Source: Brachypodius melanocephalos (Eukaryota; Chordata; Aves; Passeriformes; Pycnonotidae). From it: 64,000 nt of DNA. The position numbers and the translations under genes were made by a program. This document shows positions 38,783 through 52,238 of this stretch, piece after piece (the first letter of the stretch is position 1; each line of letters starts with the position of its first letter). The DNA lies in NCBI GenBank assembly GCA_013398615.1, contig VZSR01003803.1, positions 4,164,050 to 4,228,049 on the forward strand. Reading direction: 5' to 3'. A model generated the notes under the pieces. That model had not been told where the DNA came from. It saw only the letters and a program-made list of their open reading frames with translations, and searched no databases.

Positions 38783-39012
38783 AGAATCATACAATAGTTT
38801 GGGTTGGAAGGGACCTTTAAAGATCATGTAGCTCAACTCCCCTGCCAGGAGCAGAGACATCTTCAACTAGAACAGGTCACTCAAGACCCAGTCCAGCTTG
38901 ATTTGAATGTTTTCAGGGATGGGACATCCAGCATTCTCTGGGGAATGTGTGCTGACCTCATTATAAAAGGCCTCTTCCTCATATCTAATCTAAATTAACC
39001 CTCTTTTAGTTT
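38783..39012 (-). mobile_element. CR1 LINE 3' end
   Basis: Read on the plus strand it starts with the reverse-complemented tail (AGAATCATACAATAGTTTGG), then GGTTGGAAGGGACCTTTAAAGATCAT, the CAACTCCCCTGCCAGGAGCAG block, and on to CCTCTTTTAGTTTGAA. Similarity fades after about 39012. Confidence 0.93.
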
Positions 39013-40875
39013 GAACACCTGAAATAAGGGGGCAAGAGCAAAGGTCTATTGGGACTTTAAAGCATCCCTAAAGCTGGGTCTAAGTGAGTAACAATCTTTC
39101 CTGGGTGCTCTCAGAAGAGCTCTGAGTCTGGCTATGCTGGGGCCATGCAGCTGTAACAGCTTCCACCTGTGTGCTGCTCGAAGTGTGTTATGCTCACAGG
39201 AGAAGTTTTGGATAGATTTGGTTTGTTTTACAGGTGTTGACTGTGCCATGTACAGAGGTGTTAGAGTCAGAAAGTCTCTTATAGCTCACAGAGAATGAAT
39301 TGCAGTTCCTACCTGTATCTCACTGAATCCTATGTCTGAGTTTCCTGCGTTCAGATCCTTTTACCACCATAAGATGTCTTGAATCATGCATGATTGACTT
39401 GACTTTCTGCTCCAGAGCTGAAGAGCTCTTCCCCACATTAGCAAAGGTATTTCACTGCCCCCTTTTCTTGTTGATCCATGCATGTTTACTCTCCCGTGTC
39501 AGAACCTGGGGAACAAGGAAATTCACACAGGAATAAGACTGACTACAGGATTTAGAGCAGATTTTCTACATTTATGAGTTGTTTATATTTCACAGAGTGT
39601 AATTAGTATCACAGTCCAGTGTCTGTAACAACTTGGCTTCATGCAACTGCATGCTCATTAATGCAATTGCCATACTGGGAGATATTCTGCACAGCCCATT
39701 TCATACTGATGGGTTTCTCTTGATCTCATTTGGTATTAACCACCATTACTTTTTCTCCTCAGCAGCTTTTCTCAGTCTTTAAATTCCCTGATGCCCTAAA
39801 TGTGTTAGCTATACTCAGCACTTTAGTGCTGATCTGGAGATGCAAACTCCACTGGAAAAATTGGGTTGGGGTGACATGGGTAATTATGTTAGCCAGCTAG
39901 AACAATTTCTAAAATAATTGTGCTATTCTGATGTTTAGTTATTCATGTTCCTGATTTTACAGGTGTTCTGAGAAGAATTTGCTATCAGTTTTTGTTTCTG
40001 TGTGTGCTGTGGGATGAGGTCCAGGCAGTTTTTGCAAGAATATAGTATTGTCAGGCTATTTAGGATGATGCATGAAATTATCAAACAACCTGTGACAAAT
40101 AAATTGAACTAAAAAATAGAAAAGCTTTTTGCAGCAAGCCTTAAATTTTCACGCAAATTCTTCTGAGCTCTCCCTCAGACATGTCAGGTTTGTGTAGGAC
40201 ATCTTCGTGACCCAGTCAGAGGTCTCACTCTTAAGACCTTTTGAATCACTTGTGTGCATGCTTGGAAATAGCTTGGCAAAAATTAAACTGCTAGGAAGCT
40301 GCAGTTGCTGACTACCTATGTCTCCCATCTTTAGCTAGTTGTTGTGGCTTTTGTGGTGGTTAGATTGTAAGTAGATGAAAAGTATGTAATTCTAACAGAT
40401 TTTTCATTTTGATATTCAAGCAATCAAGTTTTCCACTTTTTACGTGTAAAAACAAAAGCAGAAATTTTAAAAAGGGTTTTAAATTGAAAACATCATATTT
40501 CTTCATCTAAAAATGAAGAAACAAATAATTTTCAGGTTTTTTCAGGTATCTTTTTATACTTGAAATCACTTATCTAATGTGAACAAAGGTTCATTCTCCT
40601 TGGGAAAATTATTCCTAACCAAATAAACTATCCCTGTGTTTTTCATTTAGTGATCATACACTCAGTTGTGAGGTTGAGACAGGAAACCTGTCTCTGTTCT
40701 TTGTTTAATCAGCCACACCACCATCCTACACTGTGTCATTTGGCCTCTGAGACATTACAGTGACACAAGGACTGCTGACACAACATTTGAATTGTCTCAT
40801 TTGAGCACAAAGCTGGGCATCAGGATAAAGGAACCTAAATATAGGAGGGTGCAATGTTTATCATGATGAATCCAT
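39013..40875. other. No supported gene
   Basis: Nothing recognised. The first 200 bp may be a further, unrecognisable extension of the neighbouring CR1. Confidence 0.5.
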
Positions 40876-41056
40876 CAGAGGGTGGTGAGTCACTGGCACA
40901 GGTTGCCCAGAGAAGTTTTGGTTGCCCCTTCCCTGGCTGGATGGGGCTCTGAGCAACCTGGTCTGAAGGGTATCCCTGCCCTTGGCAGGGGTGTTGGAAT
41001 GAGATGATCTTTAGGGTCCTTTCCAACCCAAACCATTCCAGGCTTCTATGATCCTA
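40876..41056 (+). mobile_element. CR1 LINE 3' end
   Basis: Landmarks are GAGGGTGGTGAGTCACTGGCACAGGTTGCCCAGAGAAG, then GGATGGGGCTCTGAGCAACCTGGTCT, CCCTGCCCTTGGCAGGG and TTTCCAACCCAAACCATTCCAGGCTTCTATG. A short internal piece (the usual GAAGTGTTCAAGGCCAGG) is deleted around 40940. Confidence 0.95.
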
Positions 41057-43268
41057 AAATGCTGTGATTGATCTTCTGCTGGAAGATAAGGTGACCAATC
41101 TCTCATCTCTTTCACTGTCATTAGGGGCTGGCAAATGTTGCCATCAGTGTCTGTGCTATCTGCAGACTGACTTTCCTCTATTCATGATCTTTAGAAAATG
41201 CAAATCATGTGCAATTGTTTCTGATTTGGGACTAAATTATTGAAATGTGTTAACTGGGAGGGTGACATTTAGTAAATAATAAGCAGATGATGAGCTTTTG
41301 GGTGTAAACTTTACAGAATATGCATGTTAATGTTTATGAAACATTCAGGAGCTGAGAGCATTTCTTCTGCTATCTAGAAGATGTGTAAATGCTTTATATA
41401 CTTGTGAATGCATTTTCTTATTGTTTTTACTTTTTCCTTGGAATCAGTTCTGTGTTCTGTATGCTGAACATAAAGCATCAAATACATTTTGAAAGTGAAA
41501 ATATTTGTTTCAGTTAATGGAAATCACTCACAGAGGCTGGTTTTTTTCCTGTTAAAAATGGGCTGCCTTTTATTATTTGAAGGTTGCATTAGATTTTTAA
41601 TTATATGTTGCTGTATAATAGTACTTAAACGGAACTTGAAAAATAATTCCTGTGTAAAGAATAAGTGAAGTTTAATGCATGGTTTCCATTTAATTAGACA
41701 TTTTCTACTTTAATAGTTTAATTCCCTGCCCAAATTTCATTTCCATAATCAAGCCATGCTTAGACTGTTGACATACCATTACTTCATCAAACATTCACTA
41801 CAATCTTCTCTTTCCAAAATTCTCATTACTCTAAAATTAATTGAGAATATTTGAGTAATGCTGAAAGACAATGAAGTTGACAAAGTCATTGAGTAAAGTT
41901 CAGCTGTTGAAACTGTACTGTGAGTTTTACAAACAACGACAGGAAATGTTAAAAATACAGTCAGTATAGTGAAAAATATGTATTCTAGTTTCCCCTGTAA
42001 ATGCTTCACTTCTCTCTTTGTTACTCAAAAGCATTATGTGAAAGGTCCTTCCATTAAAGTTCTTATCAAATGTATAAGCCAAACATTACTGAAAGTTTTG
42101 AATATGCCGTCAATGAAGAGAAAGGTTTCTAGCCATAATGTTTATGAAGTCTCTCCCCAGATTATTTTCCAATTTTATGTAAATTAGTTCTGGCTAAAGG
42201 AGCAATTTGAGGCAGGAATAAGGAATTTCACTGAAGTATCTTTCTAGTAGAGCTAGTTCCAGTTTACTGCTGTATGCAGTTTAGCTACACCAACACTTTT
42301 CTCTTTCTGGATATTTGTGTTTTAACTGGAAATGTAGGCAGGGATAAGATATACAGTGTTGCTCATCACCCTTAAATTATCATGAAAGGACATGGAAATA
42401 TGTTTTTACTTAGAAACAGGCAGATGGGCTTTCTGCAAAACTGCACTAAACTGTAGCCAGATGTATAAAAGGTGGAGGGGGGATGGCACTCCTCCCTCAA
42501 AAATGCTCTAAGATCACCAGAGGGGAAAGGAACATGAAAATTACAGCTTTATCAGAATTAAGAACCATCTAAACCCTGGATTATGATCTTAATCTCCTAG
42601 TTCCTTGAGCAGGCACTTGGCTGTTTCAGAAATCTCTTTTAATGTTTCCGTGTTTGGGTCATGGACTAACAGTGCTCATGGACCCATTTTTTTTTCCCTT
42701 GAAAAATGACCATGAAACTCTTTTAACACAAGTAACAACAAAGAGACCAATTCAAATCTGTAAGAAAACGAAAGTGTTGAGTTCACTAATATCCTGAGGT
42801 ACTTAAAGGTTGCTATCTTACTGTCACTGGAGTTTTTCCTACAGTCATCTCCTACTCATGCAGTCAGAATCATATTAGGATAATAGAGGGAGAAAAGGTA
42901 CACTTCAGGGTAAAGGGTAAAGGTGTGTTTTGGAGAAACTATAAAAAGTATTACTGTCTGAAATATAATCCATCCATCTTCTCAACTTCTCTGGTAGCCT
43001 TTAAATAAAGAGAGAAAGCATATTTAGCCCAAAAATCTAATTTTCCATCACTTCCTTTCTATTTAATTTTAGTTCTGTTTCCAATCTTCATGCTAATGAA
43101 GATGCTAACTCTCATGCTAACTCTCTCTCATTTCATTGTACAAAAGAAAATTCTTTGACATGAGATTTTGTCACTCCATCTTTTTGTCTTTCTTTCACAG
43201 GCTTTGCTAAAATCATAACATGCTAAGGAAGGATTCTCAGCAAGTGAGTAGTCAGTACCAACACCCAC
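41057..43268. other. No supported gene
   Basis: AT-rich single-copy-looking DNA. A 35-bp stretch near 43090-43125 repeats ATGCTAACTCTC-like words. No coding signal seen. Confidence 0.5.
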
Positions 43269-43312
43269 TATATATATACTCATATATATCTATATGTGTA
43301 TACACACATATA
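43269..43312. repeat. (TA)n/(CA)n microsatellite
   Basis: Interrupted TATATA, then TATGTGTATACACACATATAC, which is itself nearly self-complementary. Confidence 0.9.
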
Positions 43313-43781
43313 CTAAGTAGCAGCCATAAAATAAATTAAATATACTCAAAATGGAATAGGAAAACATACCATAGAACTCAAGCTTGTCTGGAACTATGAA
43401 GCATTAAGTGTTGAACATGACTTTTATCTCAAAGTTCCTTGATGTTTTTAGACAGGGACCACATCTTAGGCCTCAGCTGTACAGCACCAAGCATTGTCAG
43501 GGTTCTGTGAGACTTATTTCTGGAAAAGTCCTCAGACAACAGATTGCATTGAAAGCTGTCTGCTTCTACACAGAGAGTGACCTCCCTAAGGATGGGGTTT
43601 GTCAGGTACTTATTTTTCCTGTGATGTAACATTTGCAAAATATTCCTTGGGATAGTGCTGCCTTTGAGTGAGTGACATTGTCACATTCCCACTGACAAAT
43701 CTATAGAGAGACATGAATGATAAAGAACAAAAGTATTTCTCTTAAGCCTGAAAATAGATAAAATGAACTGTTATATCCGTG

Positions 43782-43801
43782 GGAAGGTTATATAACCTTC
43801 C
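43782..43801. repeat. Perfect 20-bp palindrome
   Basis: The sequence GGAAGGTTATATAACCTTCC equals its own reverse complement with no spacer. Its centre TTATATAA is TATA-like. No family known to me explains it. Confidence 0.8.
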
Positions 43802-45100
43802 TTTACAAATTCTATGTTAAGCCATGTTTTTTCCCTCTATACGGAAGTACCTCACAAAAACCAAGTACGTGGTGAAACACCCACAAAATTCCTAATTATT
43901 TTCTCATCATAACTATCTGACAGAAGTGAAATGATTTCTTTCAGGGGCACAGGAGTACTCTGGGCTCCCAGAGAGGACGTGGTGTGCCAGCTCCAAAGAG
44001 AGAGACTGCAGCTGCTCTCCTGCTGAGACCTACTGACAACGGCATGTCTGGTGGGATGTGAAGCTCCATGCCATCTACACTAATAACAGGTCAACTGTTT
44101 GTAAAATTCCTTTGGATACTGTGGAATTGCTGCTTTCTGAAGACAAGACTAATAATGCAGCATACAATGTAAACCAGTGGGCTGCCAGGAGAGATCTTAG
44201 TGCATTTCTATGTGATAAAGGTCTGCATTTCTCCTTCAGCAGCCGTTCAAAGAGAACCTGATTTCTTTTGCACTGGCAGAAGTCCTAGGCATTGCTGCCC
44301 AATTGCAGCTTTCTGATGAACTTTGGAATTTGAAAATCTCTGATTCTTGTAGCTCATGGACAGGGTTGAAGTAGAGGTACTAGGGTGCGGAAATAAGAAC
44401 AGGGAATAAGTGAAGAACATAACCTCAGTAAGATGTTTTGAGTAGCAATATACAAAGGTAAGATATTGGCTGATACATATATTCCAAATTTTGGCATTGT
44501 ACTTGTCTAGTACTTCCCTCTGCAGAGCTTGTGTAAAAAACAGCTTACACAGCTGTCATTCAACAAGCTGAACTTTGACTCTGCCTCACTAGAAAGTCCT
44601 TTGTTGTGTTCTTTGGACCTTAAACTTATCAGTAATTGGAAGAATACCTGGCTGATTCTTCACCACAAAATTTGTTTGTAGGCTAATTGGTGCAATAATC
44701 TTATGAGTTAAGATTTTAAGGCTCTTTATGCCAATCATTGACTTATAATTTATATTAGTTACTGATGACATCTAAACAGTTTTAATATACATTCCAGATT
44801 AGGAATCTAGGCAGAATCTGTCTTATTCTTCGACTCACACAGGCATGCTGAGAAGAAATGGGTATATTTATTCCAATCCTACTGTTACCTAGTGCAAAAT
44901 GTATTTTACTTTAATGAGCCCCAAAATGTTGGATGTTGCTGTTGAGAATATTTCTCTACTCTGAAAGCAGACATACAACTCTCCTTAGTGACAGTTTGTA
45001 GAAAGGGGTAATTGGACACCATACCTTCATTTTGCCTTTAAAGTGAAATGGGCATTGCAGAATGAGCCACCTCAGGGCTATCTTAGAACCACCTGACTGA

Positions 45101-45195
45101 TCACAGAATACTTGCATGGCTTGAGTTGGAAGGACCCTTTAAAGGTCATTCAGTCCAACCCCTCTGCAATGGGCATCCTCAACTTGACCACCAGT
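45101..45195 (-). mobile_element. CR1 3'-terminal fragment
   Basis: On the plus strand: TCACAGAATACTTGCATGGC, TTGAGTTGGAAGGACCCTTTAAAGGTCATTCAGTCCAACCCC and the TGCAATGGGCATCCTCAACTTGACC block. This is the reversed CR1 tail. Similarity ends near 45195. Confidence 0.9.
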
Positions 45196-48100
45196 GCTCT
45201 TTCATAACTTTTTCTTCATAACTGCCCACACTACATATGCATCTCCCTACAATGCACATTTGCATTTTCAGTTCTGTCTTCCTCTTGCTTCCTTTCCTGC
45301 TTGCTTCTAAACCAAGTAGCAGAAATTATTTAGATAAAAGAAATAACATGTATCTGATAACTTTTTTGCTATAACAAATTATAATTTACACAAGTCTGGT
45401 GTTAATACCATTTGATGCAGAAATGCTGGAACTGAGTCAGAGTTAATAGCAGCACAGTGACAGCCAGAGTGACTTGATAAATGACAGCGTTCTCTGATTA
45501 TCTGTTCTCAGAGGAACTTTCTCTGCAACAAGGATGTGCCTTCTAAATTCCTCCCATCACATGTGTGGAGGAAATAAAGTCTGTGACTTTATATATACTA
45601 CAGTTTATCCCTCCATCCCTCCCTCCCCTTGCTTTACTCCATCCTTCCACATAGCTAAATTATTTCAGCCCAAACCTTTTTTGCATGGTTTCTGCCAAAG
45701 GCAGCTGCTTGCTAAATTGAAAACCTGAAGGAGAAGTTTCGAGATTAAAATAATTCCTGTACTCCTGTGGCAGTAACTTGGAAGTGATGTGGTGCAGCCT
45801 TTTCTGACCTTCCCATGATGGATTCATTAGTCTTTCTGGAGGTGCTAGAGGATCAGCAAAATACTTCTCCTTGTTGGCTGTGCCCAGACAGTGTTTGTGA
45901 GCACAGTGTAGTCATATCTTTGATGGAAGATATGACTTGATTTTCAACAGCTTATTGCTGTTTCAGAGTGTTTAGTCTAAGAAAAAGACAGAGGTTACCT
46001 CAGGCCATATTGAAATGGTGTATGAAAAGCATCTTGAAGAACATACAGGCTCTTCCTTAGCTGATTGAGATGTGACCTTCAGCCATGGGAGAAGCCACAA
46101 TGTACTTTGTGTTGTGCAGAGCTCTTCTGGGAGATGTGCAAGGCTGCCAAGGGTTTCATCTGGAAGGGAAAGTGTAAGACTCTGCAAGGAAGGATGAGCT
46201 CTTCAGAGCTTCCTGCAGAGAGAAGCATCACTGAATCTGTTCAGGCAGAGCTTGTGAAGCAATCTATACTGTCATACCAGGAATTTAATGGACACTGTGC
46301 TGACATCCACACTGCTACTGAAAGGAAGATAAGAATCAGGAATAAGTAGTAATAGATGTGAATGTTTACAGGTCCAAGGTTTGAGTTTTCCCCATTCTAC
46401 TCATTTGTCTAACAATATGGATATCACCTGTGAGAGCTTGTTCATGCCCAAAGCACAACAGATTGAGTAGGGGAAAACACATGGTGAGGTCCAGGAAGCA
46501 CAGGGAACAAGCTGAGTGAAGAGAGTGGCTGCAATCAGCCTCATAGTGGCACAGGCTTGATTCACTGTCTTTCCTTCTGGATGTGTTTAATGAACAACTC
46601 TAACAAACAGAGAGATAACAGGAGTGGAATCTGCAGAGAAGGTCCAAATGGAGGCTGAAAGGATGCTAGGGCAGAGGCAGCAATGATGTTTATCTATCAA
46701 CCATCTCACTGGTCTGATGAAGGGAAGTTTCAGAGGCAAGACTGGAGGAGCAAATATGAAGATTCTGCTCATTACAGAGCTCTTTTTTGTTTGTTTGGGT
46801 TTGGATGTTTTTTAAACTACTTTTTACTTTGACCTTTAGGGGAATTTTTTTCCCTATTTTCTTCCAAAATGAAGAAAGAGGAGAAGCTGTTCTGTTCTCC
46901 TGGATGTCTTCCCTTAGCCAGGGCAGTTTCCCAAGGGTTCTTGGCCTAGGAAAGTGCCAAGTAGCTAAGTGAGGACAGCTGGGAAAACCAGAGATGGGAT
47001 GTTAAACTGCAGCTTCTATTTCCTGAATAAATCTGCAGCCATCAATGCAGCCACATCTAGGGATTGAAAGTCCCTGCCTTTCCTCTTCTAAGACTGTTCG
47101 TTCTATTAACTGATGTGGTGAGAAGAAGGCAACACAGAAATGTTCAAGAGATTTTGTTTTCTCTTCTAGATACACAATCATGACAATTAATCACTGATCA
47201 CATTATTGGAGCCAAAATCTATTTGTCTCATAATTTTACTATTCATTCCAGTCTCCCCATATGGAGGTTTGTCTGTTTTATTTTGCAATCTACATTAGGA
47301 TAAATTATCTCTAAAAGTGCCTATTTTCCTTTATCAGCTGTAACAGAGACTCTAGTGACTGGTTCAGAAGGATGGAGATATCAACATGATCTCAGATTAA
47401 TCCTTTTCCTCAAACACTGATTAATTCTCTAAGACTATAGTCCCAAAAAAATTGGATTAAATACTAGTGAAACCAAACTTTTTTTTCACAACGTCCAGCT
47501 TGCCTGACAATCTGTTAGAATGCTCAACCCATGGGTGCTTCCAGACTTCCTCTGAGCCAACAAATGTGAACTGAGACCCTTAGATTGTGTGTTAAAAAGT
47601 AAATGTTTCATTTGATTTCATCTTTAAAGAAATCATACCTTGTCATCAGATGTGACATGTTCTTTGAAGCTATCACTTCAGTAATATTAATCTATCAATC
47701 TTTTTAAATGAGGCATGTATTGTAAAGAGAGGGATAACTCATTAAATGAAAAGCTACAGCTGGAAGATATGGACTAGCTTCTAACAAGTAGGTTTGTTCT
47801 TTCTTTCCATACATTATAAAAAAATCCTCTGTGCAAACAGATGCTTCTATATCCACCACAACTATTACCAGTCTTCTTTGGAGTGTCTTTTCAATTAATT
47901 CCATTCTAATTACTTTTAAGTGAGGAAACTTTATTCTAGCTAGTGTTTCTCTCTGACATAAATCTCTGGGAGGATTGGAATTATCTATGGCCATATGGTC
48001 AGAAAACAGTTGTTTGTGGTGTTTTGTTTTTCTTTTTTCAGTTGATTGACTATGCAGATATTCAAACCCACAGAATTCTGGACATAGCAAGTCAAGCTGC

Positions 48101-48547
48101 CATGAAGTTATTAGTCTATACTATTGTAGTCATACTGATACAATAAGCTGAGAGGCATGACTCTTCTTAATAGTTATCCTGGAATTAGAAAAGTAATTTT
48201 ACTTTGGTTCCAGAATACACATTACAATTTATGTCTTTAAAACATTAATAGTATAATTACATTTGCACAACCTTTCTGCCTTGTTTCCCTGAATCGATAA
48301 AACTAGTCTGACTTGTACAAGATACAAAGTCGAGACAGTTAGAGCAGCATCAAAGAATGTCATTAACTTTGATTTTCAAGGTTAGTTTTCTTAATACTGT
48401 CATTAAGACATGCTGTTAAATCTTAACCAAATCTTTATTATGTTTATGGTATAGGGTTTTATGTTTTCTCTTTGATAGTAATAAACTGAAGGACTAGTTA
48501 AACCAGTATACTGATCTTTGAAATAAAATAATATGCATGTCCATGTA
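45196..48547. other. No supported gene
   Basis: Contains a short TCCC-rich tract near 45605 and an open frame of 94 codons at 46065-46349 (plus) with no recognisable motif or splice pair. Otherwise nothing stands out. Confidence 0.5.
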
Positions 48548-48560
48548 TGTGTGTGTGTGT
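48548..48560. repeat. (TG)n short microsatellite
   Basis: About six TG units, too short to be polymorphic with certainty. Confidence 0.8.
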
Positions 48561-48839
48561 ACTGCAAATGCAGACATAATTTCAAATATTTAGGTAGTGG
48601 AACATCTTGACAAGACCTGATGGATTTGCTACTCCTTTTTAAAGGAGGTTATTCAACTTAAGCACTGTCTTTTTCAATATGCTTTTATGGTTCATCCTAA
48701 TGGAAATAATAACACTGAATAGCTGGATAGCAATTCACATATTCAAAGCACTGTGCAAACATTAAGTAATACAGTTACACAACATCTAAATAACTATAAT
48801 ACTGGCTGTCAAGGCAATGAAGAAGCAGACAAATGCAGA

Positions 48840-48995
48840 AGACTGCAGGCGGTTCTGGAACGGATTCTGCAGCGACGAGAGAGGGAGGGAGCAAGATCCC
48901 TCCCAGTGGAGCGGGGTTCAGCGTGCCAGTACACTCCAGGTTTGCATTGTTCTGGTTCAGCCACCTGCAATGCTGTGTTTAAAGCGTTAATTAGC
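48840..48995. other. Small CpG-richer patch
   Basis: About seven CpGs fall within 150 bp (GGCGG, AACGG, GCGACGAG, AGCGGGG, AGCGTG, AGCGTT) in a region otherwise almost free of CpG. Open frames of 82 codons (plus) and 108 codons (minus) cross it. It could be a short conserved regulatory piece, an old exon or a GC-rich repeat remnant. I cannot choose between these from sequence alone. Confidence 0.4.
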
Positions 48996-48999
48996 AGGT

Positions 49000-51529
49000 A
49001 GCAGATGCTGGTCCTTTGCCAGTTCTGCCTTGGAAGTGTTTTTCTACTGTGCATCAAAATACAGCGATGCCAATTCCAGGTTTTCAGTGACTGGTTTCCT
49101 ATTGAACATGTGGGCATAATTCTGGGTACTGACATTTTGAAAAGTTTTTTTTCTCTAATCTTTTTTATTTTCTCCTCCTGTTCTTGGGATTTTTTTTAAA
49201 ACAAGCTGCTGACAGGAATGCAGAAAAAAACCCCTGGTTTTGTGTCTCAGGTGATGGCATTCTGTCACTCTCAACTTTATGTTTTATCTGGTCTATGTCA
49301 AGAATATGCTGATGAATTTATTGGAATGCTTGGAGGATACAGTTGGAGACATTCAATACTTTGCAGCCTTCTGTTAATTTCTTGGTTTAGAAATCAGTGC
49401 TGCTGAGGTCTGTTAAACAGTAGCAGATTTTGCAAAAGCCCTCTGTTTCTTAAGGACCCCAGCTCTAGGCACATTGCTGACAGTGACAAACATACATTTT
49501 TGTTCATTATACCCTGAATGAATGAGAAAATAATCTATTTTCCTGCAATCAAGACTGTACCTGACTCCTCTTTGCCGTATCTGAGATATTATATGTCAAT
49601 AATAAAGCAGTCTGGAGGTCATAAAAGCACTGAACACTGTTTCAGTTGAATTCTAAGCTGAGAAGAATGGGTCCAGACTTTTGGCCTTCAAGGGGAAGGG
49701 AGAACTTTCATTTTCAGTGTTAATTTCCATACTTAAAAGTACAGCTTCTTCTTGTCTTTATGAGCCATCTTTCATTGTAAATGTTCAAAAGTGGTGTATG
49801 AATATGATTGTGCACACAGTTTATGAATAAATCCCTTCACACACGTTTGAAATAAAGCAGCAGTTGCTGGGAGATGTGCAAGTGTTCAGCTGTGAATAGA
49901 GTTCTGCAGAGCAATTCAGAGCATGTCAAACTCATACTGCTTTGCTTGTGAAAAGTAATGTATCTTTAAAGGTCAAATTAATGATTGTTCTGTGTTTTAC
50001 CATTTGTTTAAAAACAGGCACCTGAGAACAGGCCAGCACTCCTAGTGCATTGTGATATTGTTATTCTAATTAGTAAATATCTACTAGCAAAAATTGCTAG
50101 CAACTTGTTGGTTTCTCCCTGCAAGGTTTTTCTTTTGCAGAACGGAAGAGTTTATGTTTTGAATGCAGTGTTAAATTATATTTTTGTGTGCAATTGTAGG
50201 AGAGCAACAGGAAACACAGAAAATTGAATTTAAACTTTCTTTCTGAATATTGACTTCCGATGTCTTGAGAATAATTCTGTCAGATTCTAGTGATCTGTGG
50301 TATTTTGTGAAGCCTTTTTGTGAAGCTGATTTTCAATTTTTTTTAACCCTTGATGGCTTTAGTGGGTTTCCAAAAACTCAACTCCTGTCTTGATGCCCTT
50401 GCAATGCTGTCACCACCATTTGGCTCTCCAAAGTCACGTCTGTGCCCTCACACAGTGTGCCTCTTCTGAAATCGGTAATGATGAAGCATTTCTAGGTTTG
50501 TCGTTAAAAACCAGCAGATGTCGCAATTTCCCCAAAAAGAGCAGATTTCTCTCTAGTCTTTCGAAACTGCAGCAACTTCTTAGGTATTTTTGTGCAGTAT
50601 TCCGCACAGCAATAATTCTGTGTGAGGTAAGTTATTGTTGAGCAACATGCTCCAACCATCAGCTTTTATGTACTCTCACTTTTAAGTTTAATACATTGAT
50701 ATGAAAATATCCCAATTTTTCTTGCTGAAACATAGGGGAGACATTGCTGTGATGCTGAACACCCTAGGGCTGTGTCACTGTCTCAGGCTGGTTGTTGTAC
50801 AGAAGCATTTTCTGGGTTTCATTGCCACAGAATCCATTCAGTCACGTTTGATGTCTGCGCTCTCCTTTTGATGCTGCTCAGATGTCTGTCCAGAATGGTT
50901 AAATGGATTCCAGTTAATGAGATGCTGCTCCAAGGGAATTAAGTAAATACTTTTGTAATGAAAGTGTAACTGATGGATTATGCCTACTAGTTAAATGAAC
51001 TAAAATTTGTCTTATCTAACTTTAGCTACTTAAAAATCAGATGGTTTTTCTGAAGAAGCTGTTGTGCCTCCTTCTGTAGTTAAGGGAGTAAAGCAAATGT
51101 GTTTGAAGGCCATGTCATTTCTTCCTAAGACTAGTGCTGGAAAAACGTTCTATGAAAATACCTGTATCTCTCTTAAGTGTAGAAGGAACTTAGATTGCAG
51201 TTTCAACCTTGATGATTACTTTGAAAATGGTTAGAATTGAGTGTTGTTAATAGGAACACTGAGTAAAGCCCATTCTGCTTTACTGTTTTGGTTGCAGCCT
51301 GTTTTTAAAAAACAATCAGTCAGACAGTGGTGTTCTTGATCTCCATCAGTAGTAGCTAGTGAGATAATATTTATCCTATTGCAGCTATGCAAGTAGTGGT
51401 GGCCCTGTTGGAATAGTACCTAAGCTCCTGCTTAAGCAAAGAGCTCATCCAAATTGAATCCTTATCCATATGCATCCCTAGACTTGCACTAAAGAAAATA
51501 AAAAAGCCCAGTGGAAATAAAATTTAGCC
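49000..51529. other. No supported gene
   Basis: A plus-strand frame at 50390-50641 runs through a GAG|GTAAGT donor near 50628, but its acceptor and codon pattern are unconvincing. No repeats recognised. Confidence 0.5.
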
Positions 51530-51548
51530 TTTTTTTTTTTTTTTTTTT
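51530..51548. repeat. Poly(T) tract
   Basis: Nineteen consecutive T. No retroposon body is recognisable on either side. Confidence 0.9.
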
Positions 51549-52205
51549 AAATAGTAACTGTTGATTTTTCAGTTTTTGAGATTAGTTTTACCAGGAAGAG
51601 AGTGAGATGCATTTAACATTAGCAGCCTGGGATTCAGGCATACAGACTAAGCTGGCTGTCTCAGCTCTCCCTGTAATCTATATAGAATAAGTGAGGGCTG
51701 AACAGGAGTCTGTGCTTGGATTGAAAAAACTGTCATCTCCTTCTCTTACCTGTAAAGGCAATTTGTAGAAGTAGCTTGCCAGCTAATATTAGGTAGGATG
51801 GATCCCATGAAAAAAAATTGAAGAAGAGAAAAAAAATAGTTAAAGAAATCTATGTTAAAAAAAGCATATGCATATGCCATATTTTTATACTCAAAAAGAA
51901 CTACAAGTTTGAGCTTGTAGGGGGCTAAAGCAGATAAAGAAGTGAAAATAATAATGAAGACGCATTCTTTACAATAGACTGGAATAACAGAAAAGGCTTC
52001 CAGCCTGTGGGATGCCTGATAATAAGGAGTCGAGAGCAGAGATAAGCTGGGATGTCTTGTTCCTCAGAGAGCTCTGTATGACAGGCTGCTGTTTCTTCAC
52101 ATTTACATTTCAGGCAGCAAGAAAAGGGGGGGACAAATATGTGCCCACTAAAAAAACTCCTGGAATGTTTTCCAAGCAATTTGCAAAATACGGATGTCTG
52201 ACTTG

Positions 52206-52238
52206 AAAACAAACAAACAAACAAACAAATAAAAAAAA
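52206..52238. repeat. (CAAA)n microsatellite with A run
   Basis: Five to six CAAA units followed by an A run. Confidence 0.92.
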
